In this document: positions 52,750-61,305 of the stretch, one piece after another
How positions within the stretch are numbered: position 1 is the stretch's first letter
Layout of the letters: each line of letters opens with the position of its first letter
Source: JACDBZ01 sp038233215
GTDB lineage: Bacteria; Chloroflexota; Limnocylindria; QHBO01
Direction: 5' to 3'
DNA length: 64,000 bases
Assembly: GCA_038233215.1 (NCBI GenBank)
Contig: JBBSML010000001.1
Location: 1-64,000 of the forward strand
Translations under genes and position numbers: made by a program
The notes under the pieces: generated by a model
What the model was told of the DNA's origin: nothing
What the model saw: only the letters and a program-made list of their open reading frames with translations
Database searches by the model: none

Positions 52750-53484
52750 CTACACCGGTCCCGAGATTCCGCCGTCCTTCCGGATCCTCCAGAAGTGGAC
52801 GATCATGAAGATGGCGGCGATGAGCGGCAGTGCGATCACGTGAAGCACATAGAAGCGCAGCAACGTCTCCTGGCCGACCTGGATGCCGCCGAGCAGGAAG
52901 AAGCTCGACTCCTGGCCGAGGAGCGGCGCGTAGAGGGCCATCTGCGTGCCGACCGTGATGGCCCAGAACGCGATCTGGTCCCACGGCAGCAGATAGCCCG
53001 TGAAGCTGAGCATCAGGGTCAGGAACAGGAGGATCACGCCGACCACCCAGTTGAACTCCCGCGGCGGCTTGTAGGCGCCGTGGTAGAAGACGCGGATCAT
53101 GTGCAGGAATACGGTGAGCACCATCAGGTGAGCGGCCCATCTGTGCATGTTGCGCACAAGCGTGCCGAATGCGACGGATGCCTCGATGGCCTGGATGTCC
53201 TGGTACGCGCGGCTGACCGATGGAACGTAGAAGAACATCAGGTAGAGGCCGGTGACTGTCAGCGACAGGAAGAGGAAGAAACTGATGCCTCCAAGGCAGA
53301 ACGTGTACGTGTAGCGCACGGCGTGCCGCTTGACGCGCACCGGGTGGAGGTGCAGGAACACGTTGTTCATCACCGCCAGGGCGCGCGTGCGGCTGGTATT
53401 CGGATAGGGCTGGCGGAAGAGGCTGCGCCAGACCGCGGACTCCTTGATGAAGCGGCCGATGCCGCCGCGTTCGCCGTTGCTCAT
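52750..53484 (-). CDS. petB: Cytochrome b6-type subunit
   Basis: 244 residues, four helices. Heme-ligand histidines are HRWAAHLMVLTVFLH (13 residues between) and LHVIALPLIAAIFMIVH (14 between), the b6 spacing; the ending IRKDGGISGP is b6-like. A Cys in FCLGGISFF corresponds to the residue that covalently holds heme c(i)/c(n) in b6 proteins. Starts inside the flavoprotein stop (ATGA). Confidence 0.95.
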   Translation of the reverse strand: MSNGERGGIGRFIKESAVWRSLFRQPYPNTSRTRALAVMNNVFLHLHPVRVKRHAVRYTYTFCLGGISFFLFLSLTVTGLYLMFFYVPSVSRAYQDIQAIEASVAFGTLVRNMHRWAAHLMVLTVFLHMIRVFYHGAYKPPREFNWVVGVILLFLTLMLSFTGYLLPWDQIAFWAITVGTQMALYAPLLGQESSFFLLGGIQVGQETLLRFYVLHVIALPLIAAIFMIVHFWRIRKDGGISGPV

Positions 53485-55490
53485 CGGTCCACCGCGGCGC
53501 CGGCCTGCTGACCGACCTGTCCGAGCACGTTGTCCTTGTAGCTCTCCAACAGAACCTTCCCGTCAGGCGTGAACCGCTCGAGCTCGAGCCGATCCATGGT
53601 GATGCAGTTGGTGGGGCAGCGCTCGACGCAGAGATTGCATCGGATGCAGCGTTCCTCGTCGATGATCATGGCGATTCCGCGCGGCCACGACTGGAAGAAG
53701 CCCTGCTCCGGGTCGTCGCCGCCGACCTGCGCCTTGTCGATCATGTAGATGACGCCCTCGGGGCAGACGTCAGCGCAGAGCCCGCACAGAATACAGCGCG
53801 GGCCGTCGATGTTGATGTTGTGGTTGCACTGGAGGCAGCGCGTGCCCTCGGTGATGGCGCCCCGCGTGTCGTAGCCGACCTCGACGAGGCTGGTGAAGTC
53901 CCGGCGCAGCTCCGGCGGCGCCATCGGGATCTCCTGGCGCTCCGTCGCCTCGTAGAAGCGCGGCATGTCGTGCTCCAGGCTCTGGGTGATCACGGCGCGG
54001 TTGATCACCGGTAGCTCCTCGAGCTCCTCGCCGCGCAGGCCGGCCAGCCAGCGATCCACCGAACGGGCCGCGCGGCGACCGAGTCCGGCGGCCTCGATGA
54101 TCGTGGCAGGACCGGTCACGAAGTCACCGACCGCGAAGATGCCATCGACGTTGGTGCCGAACGTGTCGGCGTTGATCGTCACGTTGCCCCGATTGAATTC
54201 GAACTCGAGGTCGTTCAGCGAGTTGCCCTGCGCATCCGTCGGCGTCGTCCCGTTCAGCGGCGCGGTCCGCCACGAGCTCAGGGACCCGCCATCGACGATC
54301 GTGCGGGTATCGGTGACCCCGACGTGCCGGTTCAACTTCGCTCCGAACTCGCCGAGGACGTTGTTGTCCGAGGCCTGGCTGGTGCATGGGATGACCATGT
54401 CGCAGGGGACCGTATATTCACTGCCGGGGATCGTCTCGGCGCTGCGACGGCCGGATTGGTCCGGCGGTCCCAGGCGGGTGCGGACAAAGGTGATGCCGTT
54501 GACCTTGCCCCGCTCGTCTCCGAGCACCTCGACCGGGGAGCTGAAGTACTCGAACCTCACGCCCTCGAAGCGGGTCTCGTGCTGCTCCTCCTCGTCGACC
54601 ACCATCTCGTCCGGACCGCGTCGATAGACGATGGTGGAGGTCTTGGCGCCCAGGCGCAGCGCCGTGCGCGACGAATCCATGGCGGTATAGCCGCCGCCGA
54701 TGATGACGACATGCTCGCCGACGGGCTGCGGCTGACCCAGGTTGGCGCGCTTGAGGAAGTCGACCCCGTAGATGACGCCGTCGAGTTCCTCTCCGGGTGT
54801 GTTCATGGCGACCGGATACATGCAGCCGGCGGCGACGACCACCGCATCATGCTTCTCGCGGAGCTGCTCCAGGGTGATGTCGCGCCCGATCTCGACGTTG
54901 TAGTGGAACTGCACCCCGTGCTTGGCCACCCAGTTCACGTCCAGCTCGATGACGTCTCGCGGGAGCCGGAAGGCGGGCACGCCGATGAGAGTCGTCCCGC
55001 CACCGGAGGGCAGCGCCTCGTAGACGTGCACCTCATGGCCCCAGCCACCGAGCTCCTTGGCGGCGGCAAGGCCGGCCGGGCCCGCGCCGATGACGGCCAC
55101 GTTGCGGCCCGTCGGAGCCTGAACCACGACGTTGTCCGGCATGTTGTTGGCGTAATGCCAGTCGACCAGGAAGCGCTTCATGGCGCGGATGGCGAGCGGC
55201 TTGTCGATATCGGCGCGACGGCAGGCCTTCTCGCAGGGAGCCGAACACACGTAGCCGCAAATGGCAGCGACGGGGTTCGGATCACGGGCCAGGATGTAGC
55301 CCTCTTCGAAACGACCCTCGGCGGCCAGCATGAGATAGCCCCGGCAGTTTGTGTTGACCGGGCAGCCTTCCTGGCACTCGATGTTGCACTGAAGCCAGTC
55401 GACGCCGACCTCGGCAGTCTGGAACCTCAGCGGAATTGCGGTATCGCTGATCACGGCGTCGTTGTCGCTCTCCGGGCGGCTTTTACCCAA
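53481..55490 (-). CDS. GltD-like Fe-S flavoprotein heading the b6-type complex operon
   Basis: 669 residues. N-terminal Fer4-like domain with CNIECQEGCPVNTNC and CGYVCSAPCEKACRR (as in GltD and dihydropyrimidine dehydrogenase), FAD motif VAVIGAGPAGLAAAKE, NAD(P)H motif VVIIGGGYTAMDSSR, then two C-terminal [4Fe-4S] ferredoxin sites (CILCGLCADVCP and CIRCNLCVERCP). GltD-like proteins pass electrons from NAD(P)H to Fe-S centres or back. Direct coupling to cytochrome b6 suggests it feeds electrons to, or draws them from, the quinone/b-type complex. Role inferred from context. Confidence 0.85.
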   Translation of the reverse strand: MGKSRPESDNDAVISDTAIPLRFQTAEVGVDWLQCNIECQEGCPVNTNCRGYLMLAAEGRFEEGYILARDPNPVAAICGYVCSAPCEKACRRADIDKPLAIRAMKRFLVDWHYANNMPDNVVVQAPTGRNVAVIGAGPAGLAAAKELGGWGHEVHVYEALPSGGGTTLIGVPAFRLPRDVIELDVNWVAKHGVQFHYNVEIGRDITLEQLREKHDAVVVAAGCMYPVAMNTPGEELDGVIYGVDFLKRANLGQPQPVGEHVVIIGGGYTAMDSSRTALRLGAKTSTIVYRRGPDEMVVDEEEQHETRFEGVRFEYFSSPVEVLGDERGKVNGITFVRTRLGPPDQSGRRSAETIPGSEYTVPCDMVIPCTSQASDNNVLGEFGAKLNRHVGVTDTRTIVDGGSLSSWRTAPLNGTTPTDAQGNSLNDLEFEFNRGNVTINADTFGTNVDGIFAVGDFVTGPATIIEAAGLGRRAARSVDRWLAGLRGEELEELPVINRAVITQSLEHDMPRFYEATERQEIPMAPPELRRDFTSLVEVGYDTRGAITEGTRCLQCNHNINIDGPRCILCGLCADVCPEGVIYMIDKAQVGGDDPEQGFFQSWPRGIAMIIDEERCIRCNLCVERCPTNCITMDRLELERFTPDGKVLLESYKDNVLGQVGQQAGAAVDR

Positions 55491-55559
55491 GGGGCTATCA
55501 AAAGGAGCGGCAGGACCGATGCTACCCGTTCCGGAGCCTACGGCGCAAGGAGGGTGCAG

Positions 55560-57593
55560 TCAGTTGGCGAAATGGGCAGCCATGACCTGCCTCACCAGCG
55601 GGGCCGCATCCGTTCCGCCGGTGCCGAGCGCGACGTTCGGCAGGATGGTGGCGATGCTGATCGTCGGAGCGTCAGCCGGCGCGTAGGCCGGAAACCAGGC
55701 GTGGGGGTCGGGCGTCCCGGTCTCGGCCGTGCCCGACTTGCCGGCCACGGGGATCTCGAAGCCTGCGAAGGCGGCGGTGCCCGTTCCGAACGGCAAGGTC
55801 GTGACCGCCTCGAGCGTATCGGTCACGTAGGCGAGGTCCTCAGGCGACACCGAGATCTCCTGCGCGATCGTCGGCTCCGTCTCCTCGACGACCGTCCCGT
55901 CAGGCAAAGTGGCCGCCACCAGGATCCGCGGCGTCCAGAGCGTCCCGCCGTTGCCGATGGCGGCGTACGCGTTCGCGAGCTGAAGCGGCGTACCAAGGAA
56001 CGCGCCCTGTCCAATGCTGAGCTGTACCTGGTCAAACCCGGAGTACCCACCACGTCCATTCGCTGTCAGCCATGCGTCGTCAGGAACGATCCCGGTTTCT
56101 TCGATCAGATACGTGATACCGGTCGGGGCGCCGAAGCCAAACTCGTGGAGAAGCTCCGTCAAGGCCGTCTCGTTCTGTTCGTAGACCGCCAGCGAGAGCG
56201 GCATGTAGGTGGTGTTGCAGCTGAACGCCATCGCCTCGGCAAGCGAGACCCGCCCGCGCAGGGTGTGCTCCAGGTAGTTGCGGAACGTGACTCCGGCGTA
56301 CTCCCAGGTCGGCGGGCAGGTGACGCGGGTGGTCGGCGTGGCGAGCCCGGTCTTCAGCGCCGCGACCAGCGTGAATGGCTTGAACGACGAACCGGCGGGA
56401 TACGCCGCCAGGACGGCCTTGTTGAAGATCTGGCCGGCGCCGGCCGGCTCGAGGGCCTTGCCCGCCAGAGTGGTGCCGAGGGTCATCGAGTTCGGGTTGA
56501 AGGTGGGCTGGCTGGCGAGCGCCCACACGTCGCCGCTGGTCGGATCGATGACCGCCGTGGCAGCCACGGCATACGGTTCCAGCACCTCCTGTGCGGCCAC
56601 CTGGAGCTCCGGTCGCAGCGTGATCGAGATATCGGCTCCCGGCACCATCTCGGTCTCGGCCAGAACCGATTCCTCCGCGTCCGGCGGCACGGCCATCAGG
56701 GTCCACCCCGGGCTCCCGCGCAGCAGGGCCTCGGCTCCGTACTCCAGCCCGCTCCGTCCGACCAGGTCTTCCGCCCGATACCCGCCGACGGCCAGCGTGT
56801 CGAGATCCTCGGCGGTGACGGCCCCGACATAGCCGATCACCTGGCCACCCGTGGCCTCCTGCGGATAGACCCGCACACCGTCGTCCCGCGTCTCGGCCCA
56901 GATCGTTCCGTCGCTGCCCACGATGCGGCCGCGCGGGCCGAGGGACCGATCGAGTCGCAACGTTCCCTCATCTCCGAGCTCCGGAAACATCACCGACGGG
57001 CTCCAGCGAATCAGCCATCCATCACGGCCGCGGACCATAGTCAGGGCACGCTCGAGATTCAGATCGCCGAATCGCTCCGACACGACCGAGATCTGGATGG
57101 GCACGGCCATGCCCGGGACCGGGCCAGCCAGGATCGCATCGGGGCTTGGAGCAGGAGTCGGCTCAGAGGTGGAGACGGCGGACGCAGCGGCGCTCGCCGA
57201 TGGATCAGCGGAGGACCGAGGCGTCGGCGTCGGGGCCGGGAAGTCCGCGGGCCGTGCCTCGGGCGGCAGCGCGACCAATCGAGGCTCACCCGACGTCGCA
57301 CGCAGCTCCTCGACCCGCGCCATATCCGCAAAGGCGGCGTGCAGCTCGATGAAGCGCTCCATCGGGTATTGCTCATGCAGGATGGGATCAAGCGTGGCGT
57401 ACATGGCCACGTAATCGTCGGCGGCCCATGACTGGAGGTACTCGACAGCGAGGTCGGCGGCTGCCTCGGGAGGAGCCGGGGGGAAGGTGGTCGGTACGGG
57501 GGTTGGCTCCGGCGTCGGCCCGCTTCCGCAGGCCGTGACGAGAAGGAGCAGGGCGGCGGCCGCCAGCGGCGCGACGAGGCTCCGTCGGCTCAT
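55560..57593 (-). CDS. Lipoprotein penicillin-binding protein (class B transpeptidase)
   Basis: 677 residues. Signal peptide with lipobox VTAC (Cys near 22), a Pro/Thr linker, an NTF2-like MecA-N-type domain (about 45-100), a dimerisation region and a transpeptidase domain: SxxK in AGSSFKPF, SxN in FSCNTTY, and KSGTAE for KTG. Cross-links peptidoglycan stem peptides outside the membrane. A lipid anchor in place of a transmembrane helix is uncommon. Overlaps the PIG-L gene by 4 nt. Confidence 0.88.
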   Translation of the reverse strand: MSRRSLVAPLAAAALLLLVTACGSGPTPEPTPVPTTFPPAPPEAAADLAVEYLQSWAADDYVAMYATLDPILHEQYPMERFIELHAAFADMARVEELRATSGEPRLVALPPEARPADFPAPTPTPRSSADPSASAAASAVSTSEPTPAPSPDAILAGPVPGMAVPIQISVVSERFGDLNLERALTMVRGRDGWLIRWSPSVMFPELGDEGTLRLDRSLGPRGRIVGSDGTIWAETRDDGVRVYPQEATGGQVIGYVGAVTAEDLDTLAVGGYRAEDLVGRSGLEYGAEALLRGSPGWTLMAVPPDAEESVLAETEMVPGADISITLRPELQVAAQEVLEPYAVAATAVIDPTSGDVWALASQPTFNPNSMTLGTTLAGKALEPAGAGQIFNKAVLAAYPAGSSFKPFTLVAALKTGLATPTTRVTCPPTWEYAGVTFRNYLEHTLRGRVSLAEAMAFSCNTTYMPLSLAVYEQNETALTELLHEFGFGAPTGITYLIEETGIVPDDAWLTANGRGGYSGFDQVQLSIGQGAFLGTPLQLANAYAAIGNGGTLWTPRILVAATLPDGTVVEETEPTIAQEISVSPEDLAYVTDTLEAVTTLPFGTGTAAFAGFEIPVAGKSGTAETGTPDPHAWFPAYAPADAPTISIATILPNVALGTGGTDAAPLVRQVMAAHFAN

Positions 57594-58309
57594 CGGGCCA
57601 GCGTCACGCGCCGAAAGCCTTCGGCCGCCCGGTAGCCGGCGCGTTCTCCCAGCTCCTCGCTGCGACGGCGCACCCAGCGCGCGATCTCCTCGAAGGACCG
57701 GAATTGGCTGGCGTGATGCCCGAGCGCTTCGACCTTGCGCTCGATGGTGCCGCCGATGTCGACGAGCTGGTTCGCCTCGTTCGTGCTCCACAGAAAGAGC
57801 TCGGCCACCTTCCATGCCTCCAGCCCCGCCTCGAGGTGCTCCCGGAAGTTGAGCGGGTCGCGGGCGGTGGGAAAGACGGCGTCGACGGTCACCTGTCCGA
57901 CCGCGCGATGGTCGGGATGGTTCACCCACTCGTTGTTCACGAACAGCACGGTCGGATCGTGGGTCATAACGATCTCCGGCCGAAAGGAGCGGATGGCGTG
58001 CGTGATGCGCTCACGCAGCCGCAGTGACGCCTCGACCAGACCGTCCGGTTCGTCGAGGAACTCGACCCCTTCAACCCCGATCTCTGCCGCGGCCGCACGC
58101 TGCTCCCGCTCCCGCAGCTCGGCCAGCGCTACGACGTCAGTGGCGGGGTCATCGCTGCCCTTGTCGCCACGCGTCACGAGGAGGTAGTGGACGGTCGCCC
58201 CCTCGGTGACCCAGCGCGCCACGGTGCCGGCGGCCCCGAATTCGATGTCGTCGGGATGCGCCGCGACGACGAGGACGCGCTCAGGAGTCGGCAGCTTATC
58301 GTCAGGCAT
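57590..58309 (-). CDS. PIG-L/LmbE family deacetylase
   Basis: 239 residues. VVAAHPDDIEFGAAGT (zinc HPDD), TRGDKGSDD and WVNHPDHRAVGQVT (zinc His) identify the LmbE superfamily, which removes N-acetyl groups from GlcNAc-containing compounds such as mycothiol or bacillithiol precursors or lipid-linked sugars. Coupling to a peptidoglycan transpeptidase hints at a cell-wall substrate, though thiol biosynthesis is equally possible. Confidence 0.9.
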   Translation of the reverse strand: MPDDKLPTPERVLVVAAHPDDIEFGAAGTVARWVTEGATVHYLLVTRGDKGSDDPATDVVALAELREREQRAAAAEIGVEGVEFLDEPDGLVEASLRLRERITHAIRSFRPEIVMTHDPTVLFVNNEWVNHPDHRAVGQVTVDAVFPTARDPLNFREHLEAGLEAWKVAELFLWSTNEANQLVDIGGTIERKVEALGHHASQFRSFEEIARWVRRRSEELGERAGYRAAEGFRRVTLAR

Positions 58310-58332
58310 CGGTTCCGACCTGATGCTAGCAG

Positions 58333-61305
58333 TCAGGCCAGGGCGACGGTCCGCGTCCCCTCGGGATCGAGTAGCTCGGCCGTCCACGCGTGGCAGGTGA
58401 AGTAGATCACCTGGTGACGAGTCGCGAGGTCACGGATCGTCCCGGCCGCACGCGACGCGCGATCGACGTCGAAGTTGACGAGGATGTCGTCCATCACCAC
58501 CGGCAGCGTCTCGGCGTGTCGCGCGAACTCCTCGATGAGGCCGAAACGCAGGGCGAGGTAGAGCTGCTCGGCGGTACCCCGCGAAAGCTCCTCGGTCACG
58601 CGCCCTTCACCACCCTCGGTCTCGACCCGGACGCTCGAGTCGCCGGGCGGGGCGACGATTCGAGCGTAGCGCCCACCAGTGAAGCGCGAGAAGTGAGCCT
58701 CCGCGGCGCGCACCACATCCGGCTGCCGCTCCCGCTCATAGCGCTGGCGCGTCTCCTCCAGCAGGCGAAGGGCCACGGCGCGAACGGCCCAATCGCGCGC
58801 CAGGGCAGCGGCGGTGCCCTCCGCAATGGCGAGCTCCTGACGCTTCGTGCCAATCTCCTCGGCGGCCTCGAGCTGCCGAATCCGGGCGGAGAGCTCGCCG
58901 ATTCGAGCGCGAATCTCCGCCTGCTCCGCCTCGATGTCATCGACCTCGGCGGCTGCGTCACCGAGGCGTGCCTCGACCACCGCGCCGTCTGTCTGCCTCG
59001 CCTCCGCCGCGAGGTCGTCGATCGCCTCCGGGCTTCCGGCGATACCGGCGAGCTCGGCCCGCAGCTCGCGCGATCGCACCCGCTGAGCGCGGCGCTCGAT
59101 TGCGGAGGTGTCGCGCTGCCGCAGCGCATCAGCCGTGCGGCTCCCGTTCGCGGCGAGATGCTGCCGGACAGCGTCTCGTCGCGCTACCACCTCGTTCGCG
59201 GCTGGCGTGCGGCGCTCATTGAGACGGCTGATTCGCATCTCCAGCTCACGGGAGCGCCGCTCATCGACCTTGGCGCGCTCGACCCGGTCCACGAGCGCCA
59301 GCACGCCGGCAGAGCGCTCGTCGTCGCGACGAACTGAGCCAACGCCGAGGCCGGCGAAGATCTCGTCGGTGCGAGCAACGTGATCAGCCTCCTCTTGATC
59401 TACAAGCGCCATCAGGGCCACAAGCCGTTCCCGCTCCTTGTCTGCACCGCGGGCGATTCCCGCCGCACCGAGCATCTCGCGCGCCGCCGATGGAGCGAGT
59501 CCGACCCCCATGCCGCGCTCGGAGAGCCACTCGGCCCACGCCTCCTCGGCCGCACGCAGGGCATCCGCCGCCTCGTCGCGGCTGCGATCGAGCCGACGCA
59601 CCTCGTCTCGACGAAGGTCAACGGACGCAGCCTGCTCCTGGGCGAGATCCGACCGCGCGCGAGCCGAGGCAAGTTCGTCAGCGAGCGTGGCGATGTCCGT
59701 GTCCGTCGCCGCCGGCGCAAGCCCGGCTCGTTCGAGCAGCTCGCTCCGCATCCTGGTGAGGTCCGGCGACGGATCACCGGCCGGATGACGCGCGAGGACC
59801 ATGAAGATCCCGCCCAGCACCCCACCAAGAGCAGCTCCGGCCACCACGCCTCCGAGCGCCTGGCCCATCAACAACCCGACGACGATGCCCGCGATCGCGA
59901 GCAGCGCGACGACAACCACGGCTGTCCGAGTGCCGAATGCCCAGGCTGGCAACCGAGTCGCGACCAAACGTGCGGCATCCTCTCGACCGCGAAGCACGTC
60001 CAGCTCCCTGAGGGCGGCCCGGCGCACGTCCACATCGACGATGGACGTTGGTGCCGCCACCTCGCGCTCACGACCGGCCAGATCTTCGGCCGCAGCCCGC
60101 CACCGACCTTCAGCCCCACTGGCGTCCGCCCGCGCGCCGGCCAGGCGTTCCTCGGCATCGCGCGTGGCCTGGATGCTGGGAATCGAGTCGTCAAGCGCGA
60201 GCAGGCTCGCCTCCTCCCAGCCACCGACCTTCGCCCGTTGCTCGGCGACGATGGCCGCATGCCCGGCTTCATCGGCCGACAAGTCACGGCGCCGATCCCG
60301 GGCCGCGGAGCGGGCAAGCGACGCATCCCGCGCGGCTGCGATCGCCTCGGAGGCGTCGAGCACCGCATGGTCGACCCGGAGCGCGTCGCACTCACGTCGC
60401 GCGTCATCGAGCTCAGCATCGATGGTTTCCAGCGCATCGCCCGCCGCTTCGAGCTCCGCGAGACGACGGTCGAGAACCACCGCGACATCGTTCGGAAGGC
60501 GGTCGAGGGTCGAATCACCGGCGTTGAGCTCACGCTCGATCTCGCCAAGCTCGCCGAGGATGGGAGCCGCCTTTCGCAGATGACCAAGCCTGGCCATCCG
60601 TTCGCGCGCGCCGCGCACCTCGTCCCGCAGCGCCGTGGACCGCGCCTCCAGGGCATCGCGCTCGCGATGCACGACCTCGTACTCCTGGGGCTGGGACGCC
60701 AACTCGCCGATCTCGCCCCGCAACCTCTCGATGCGAACGAGCAGCGCATTCAGTGGCGGCTTGGTCCCGGCCGGCACGAACGTCTCACGCAGCTCTCCGC
60801 GCAGGTCGTGTTCGAGATCCACGGCGCTCGTGCCACCGAGCCCGGCGCCCGCGCCGTAGATTCGGCCCCGGACCCCGGTCGTGGACAGGGTGTGCAGATC
60901 CTGGAGCTCTCCGAGCCCGAAAGCGAAGATGTTCGTGAAGAGATCCCGGTCCGCGCCACGCAGCAGCCGGTCGAGCGTTTCCTGGCCACCCTGGTTGCCG
61001 TTCGGAGCTCGAACCGCGAGCGCGCCGGCCCCACCCCGCTCCCCGTGCCGCTCGACCACCCAGCGCTCACCCGCGGCGGTCGTGAGGACGATCCTGCCGC
61101 CACGACGTCCGCCAGCGAACGCGGGGTACCAGGTGCGTCCCTCGCGCGTCGCCTCGAAGCCGAACAGCAGCGCCCGCAGCCCATTGAGAAATGTCGTCTT
61201 GCCCGCCTCGTTGTCGCCGAGAATGACCGTGAGGCCCGGGCCCAGCGACCAGCGTGCGTCATGAAAGCGACCGAATCCGTCGAGCTCGATGCGGTCGATC
61301 CGCAT
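58333..61305 (-). CDS. YhaN/SbcC-like AAA ATPase with long coiled coil
   Basis: 990 residues. Walker A GDNEAGKTT (about 30-38) and a C-terminal ABC-like signature LSRGTAEQLYLALR with Walker B VVMDDILVNFD bracket two long Glu/Arg-rich coiled coils. A hydrophobic double segment near 460-515 (VVVVALLAIAGIVVGLLMG and a Gly-rich stretch) lies at the hairpin tip, as in B. subtilis YhaN. It pairs with the YhaO-like nuclease for DNA end processing or repair. TGATG overlap with that gene. Confidence 0.88.
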   Translation of the reverse strand: MRIDRIELDGFGRFHDARWSLGPGLTVILGDNEAGKTTFLNGLRALLFGFEATREGRTWYPAFAGGRRGGRIVLTTAAGERWVVERHGERGGAGALAVRAPNGNQGGQETLDRLLRGADRDLFTNIFAFGLGELQDLHTLSTTGVRGRIYGAGAGLGGTSAVDLEHDLRGELRETFVPAGTKPPLNALLVRIERLRGEIGELASQPQEYEVVHRERDALEARSTALRDEVRGARERMARLGHLRKAAPILGELGEIERELNAGDSTLDRLPNDVAVVLDRRLAELEAAGDALETIDAELDDARRECDALRVDHAVLDASEAIAAARDASLARSAARDRRRDLSADEAGHAAIVAEQRAKVGGWEEASLLALDDSIPSIQATRDAEERLAGARADASGAEGRWRAAAEDLAGREREVAAPTSIVDVDVRRAALRELDVLRGREDAARLVATRLPAWAFGTRTAVVVVALLAIAGIVVGLLMGQALGGVVAGAALGGVLGGIFMVLARHPAGDPSPDLTRMRSELLERAGLAPAATDTDIATLADELASARARSDLAQEQAASVDLRRDEVRRLDRSRDEAADALRAAEEAWAEWLSERGMGVGLAPSAAREMLGAAGIARGADKERERLVALMALVDQEEADHVARTDEIFAGLGVGSVRRDDERSAGVLALVDRVERAKVDERRSRELEMRISRLNERRTPAANEVVARRDAVRQHLAANGSRTADALRQRDTSAIERRAQRVRSRELRAELAGIAGSPEAIDDLAAEARQTDGAVVEARLGDAAAEVDDIEAEQAEIRARIGELSARIRQLEAAEEIGTKRQELAIAEGTAAALARDWAVRAVALRLLEETRQRYERERQPDVVRAAEAHFSRFTGGRYARIVAPPGDSSVRVETEGGEGRVTEELSRGTAEQLYLALRFGLIEEFARHAETLPVVMDDILVNFDVDRASRAAGTIRDLATRHQVIYFTCHAWTAELLDPEGTRTVALA

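Noticed and set aside
54324..57431. Very long plus-strand open frame (over 1000 codons) opposite the Fe-S flavoprotein and PBP genes
   Set aside because: It is the GC-driven shadow of two well-identified minus-strand genes; its composition is Arg/Gly/His-rich and has no domain.
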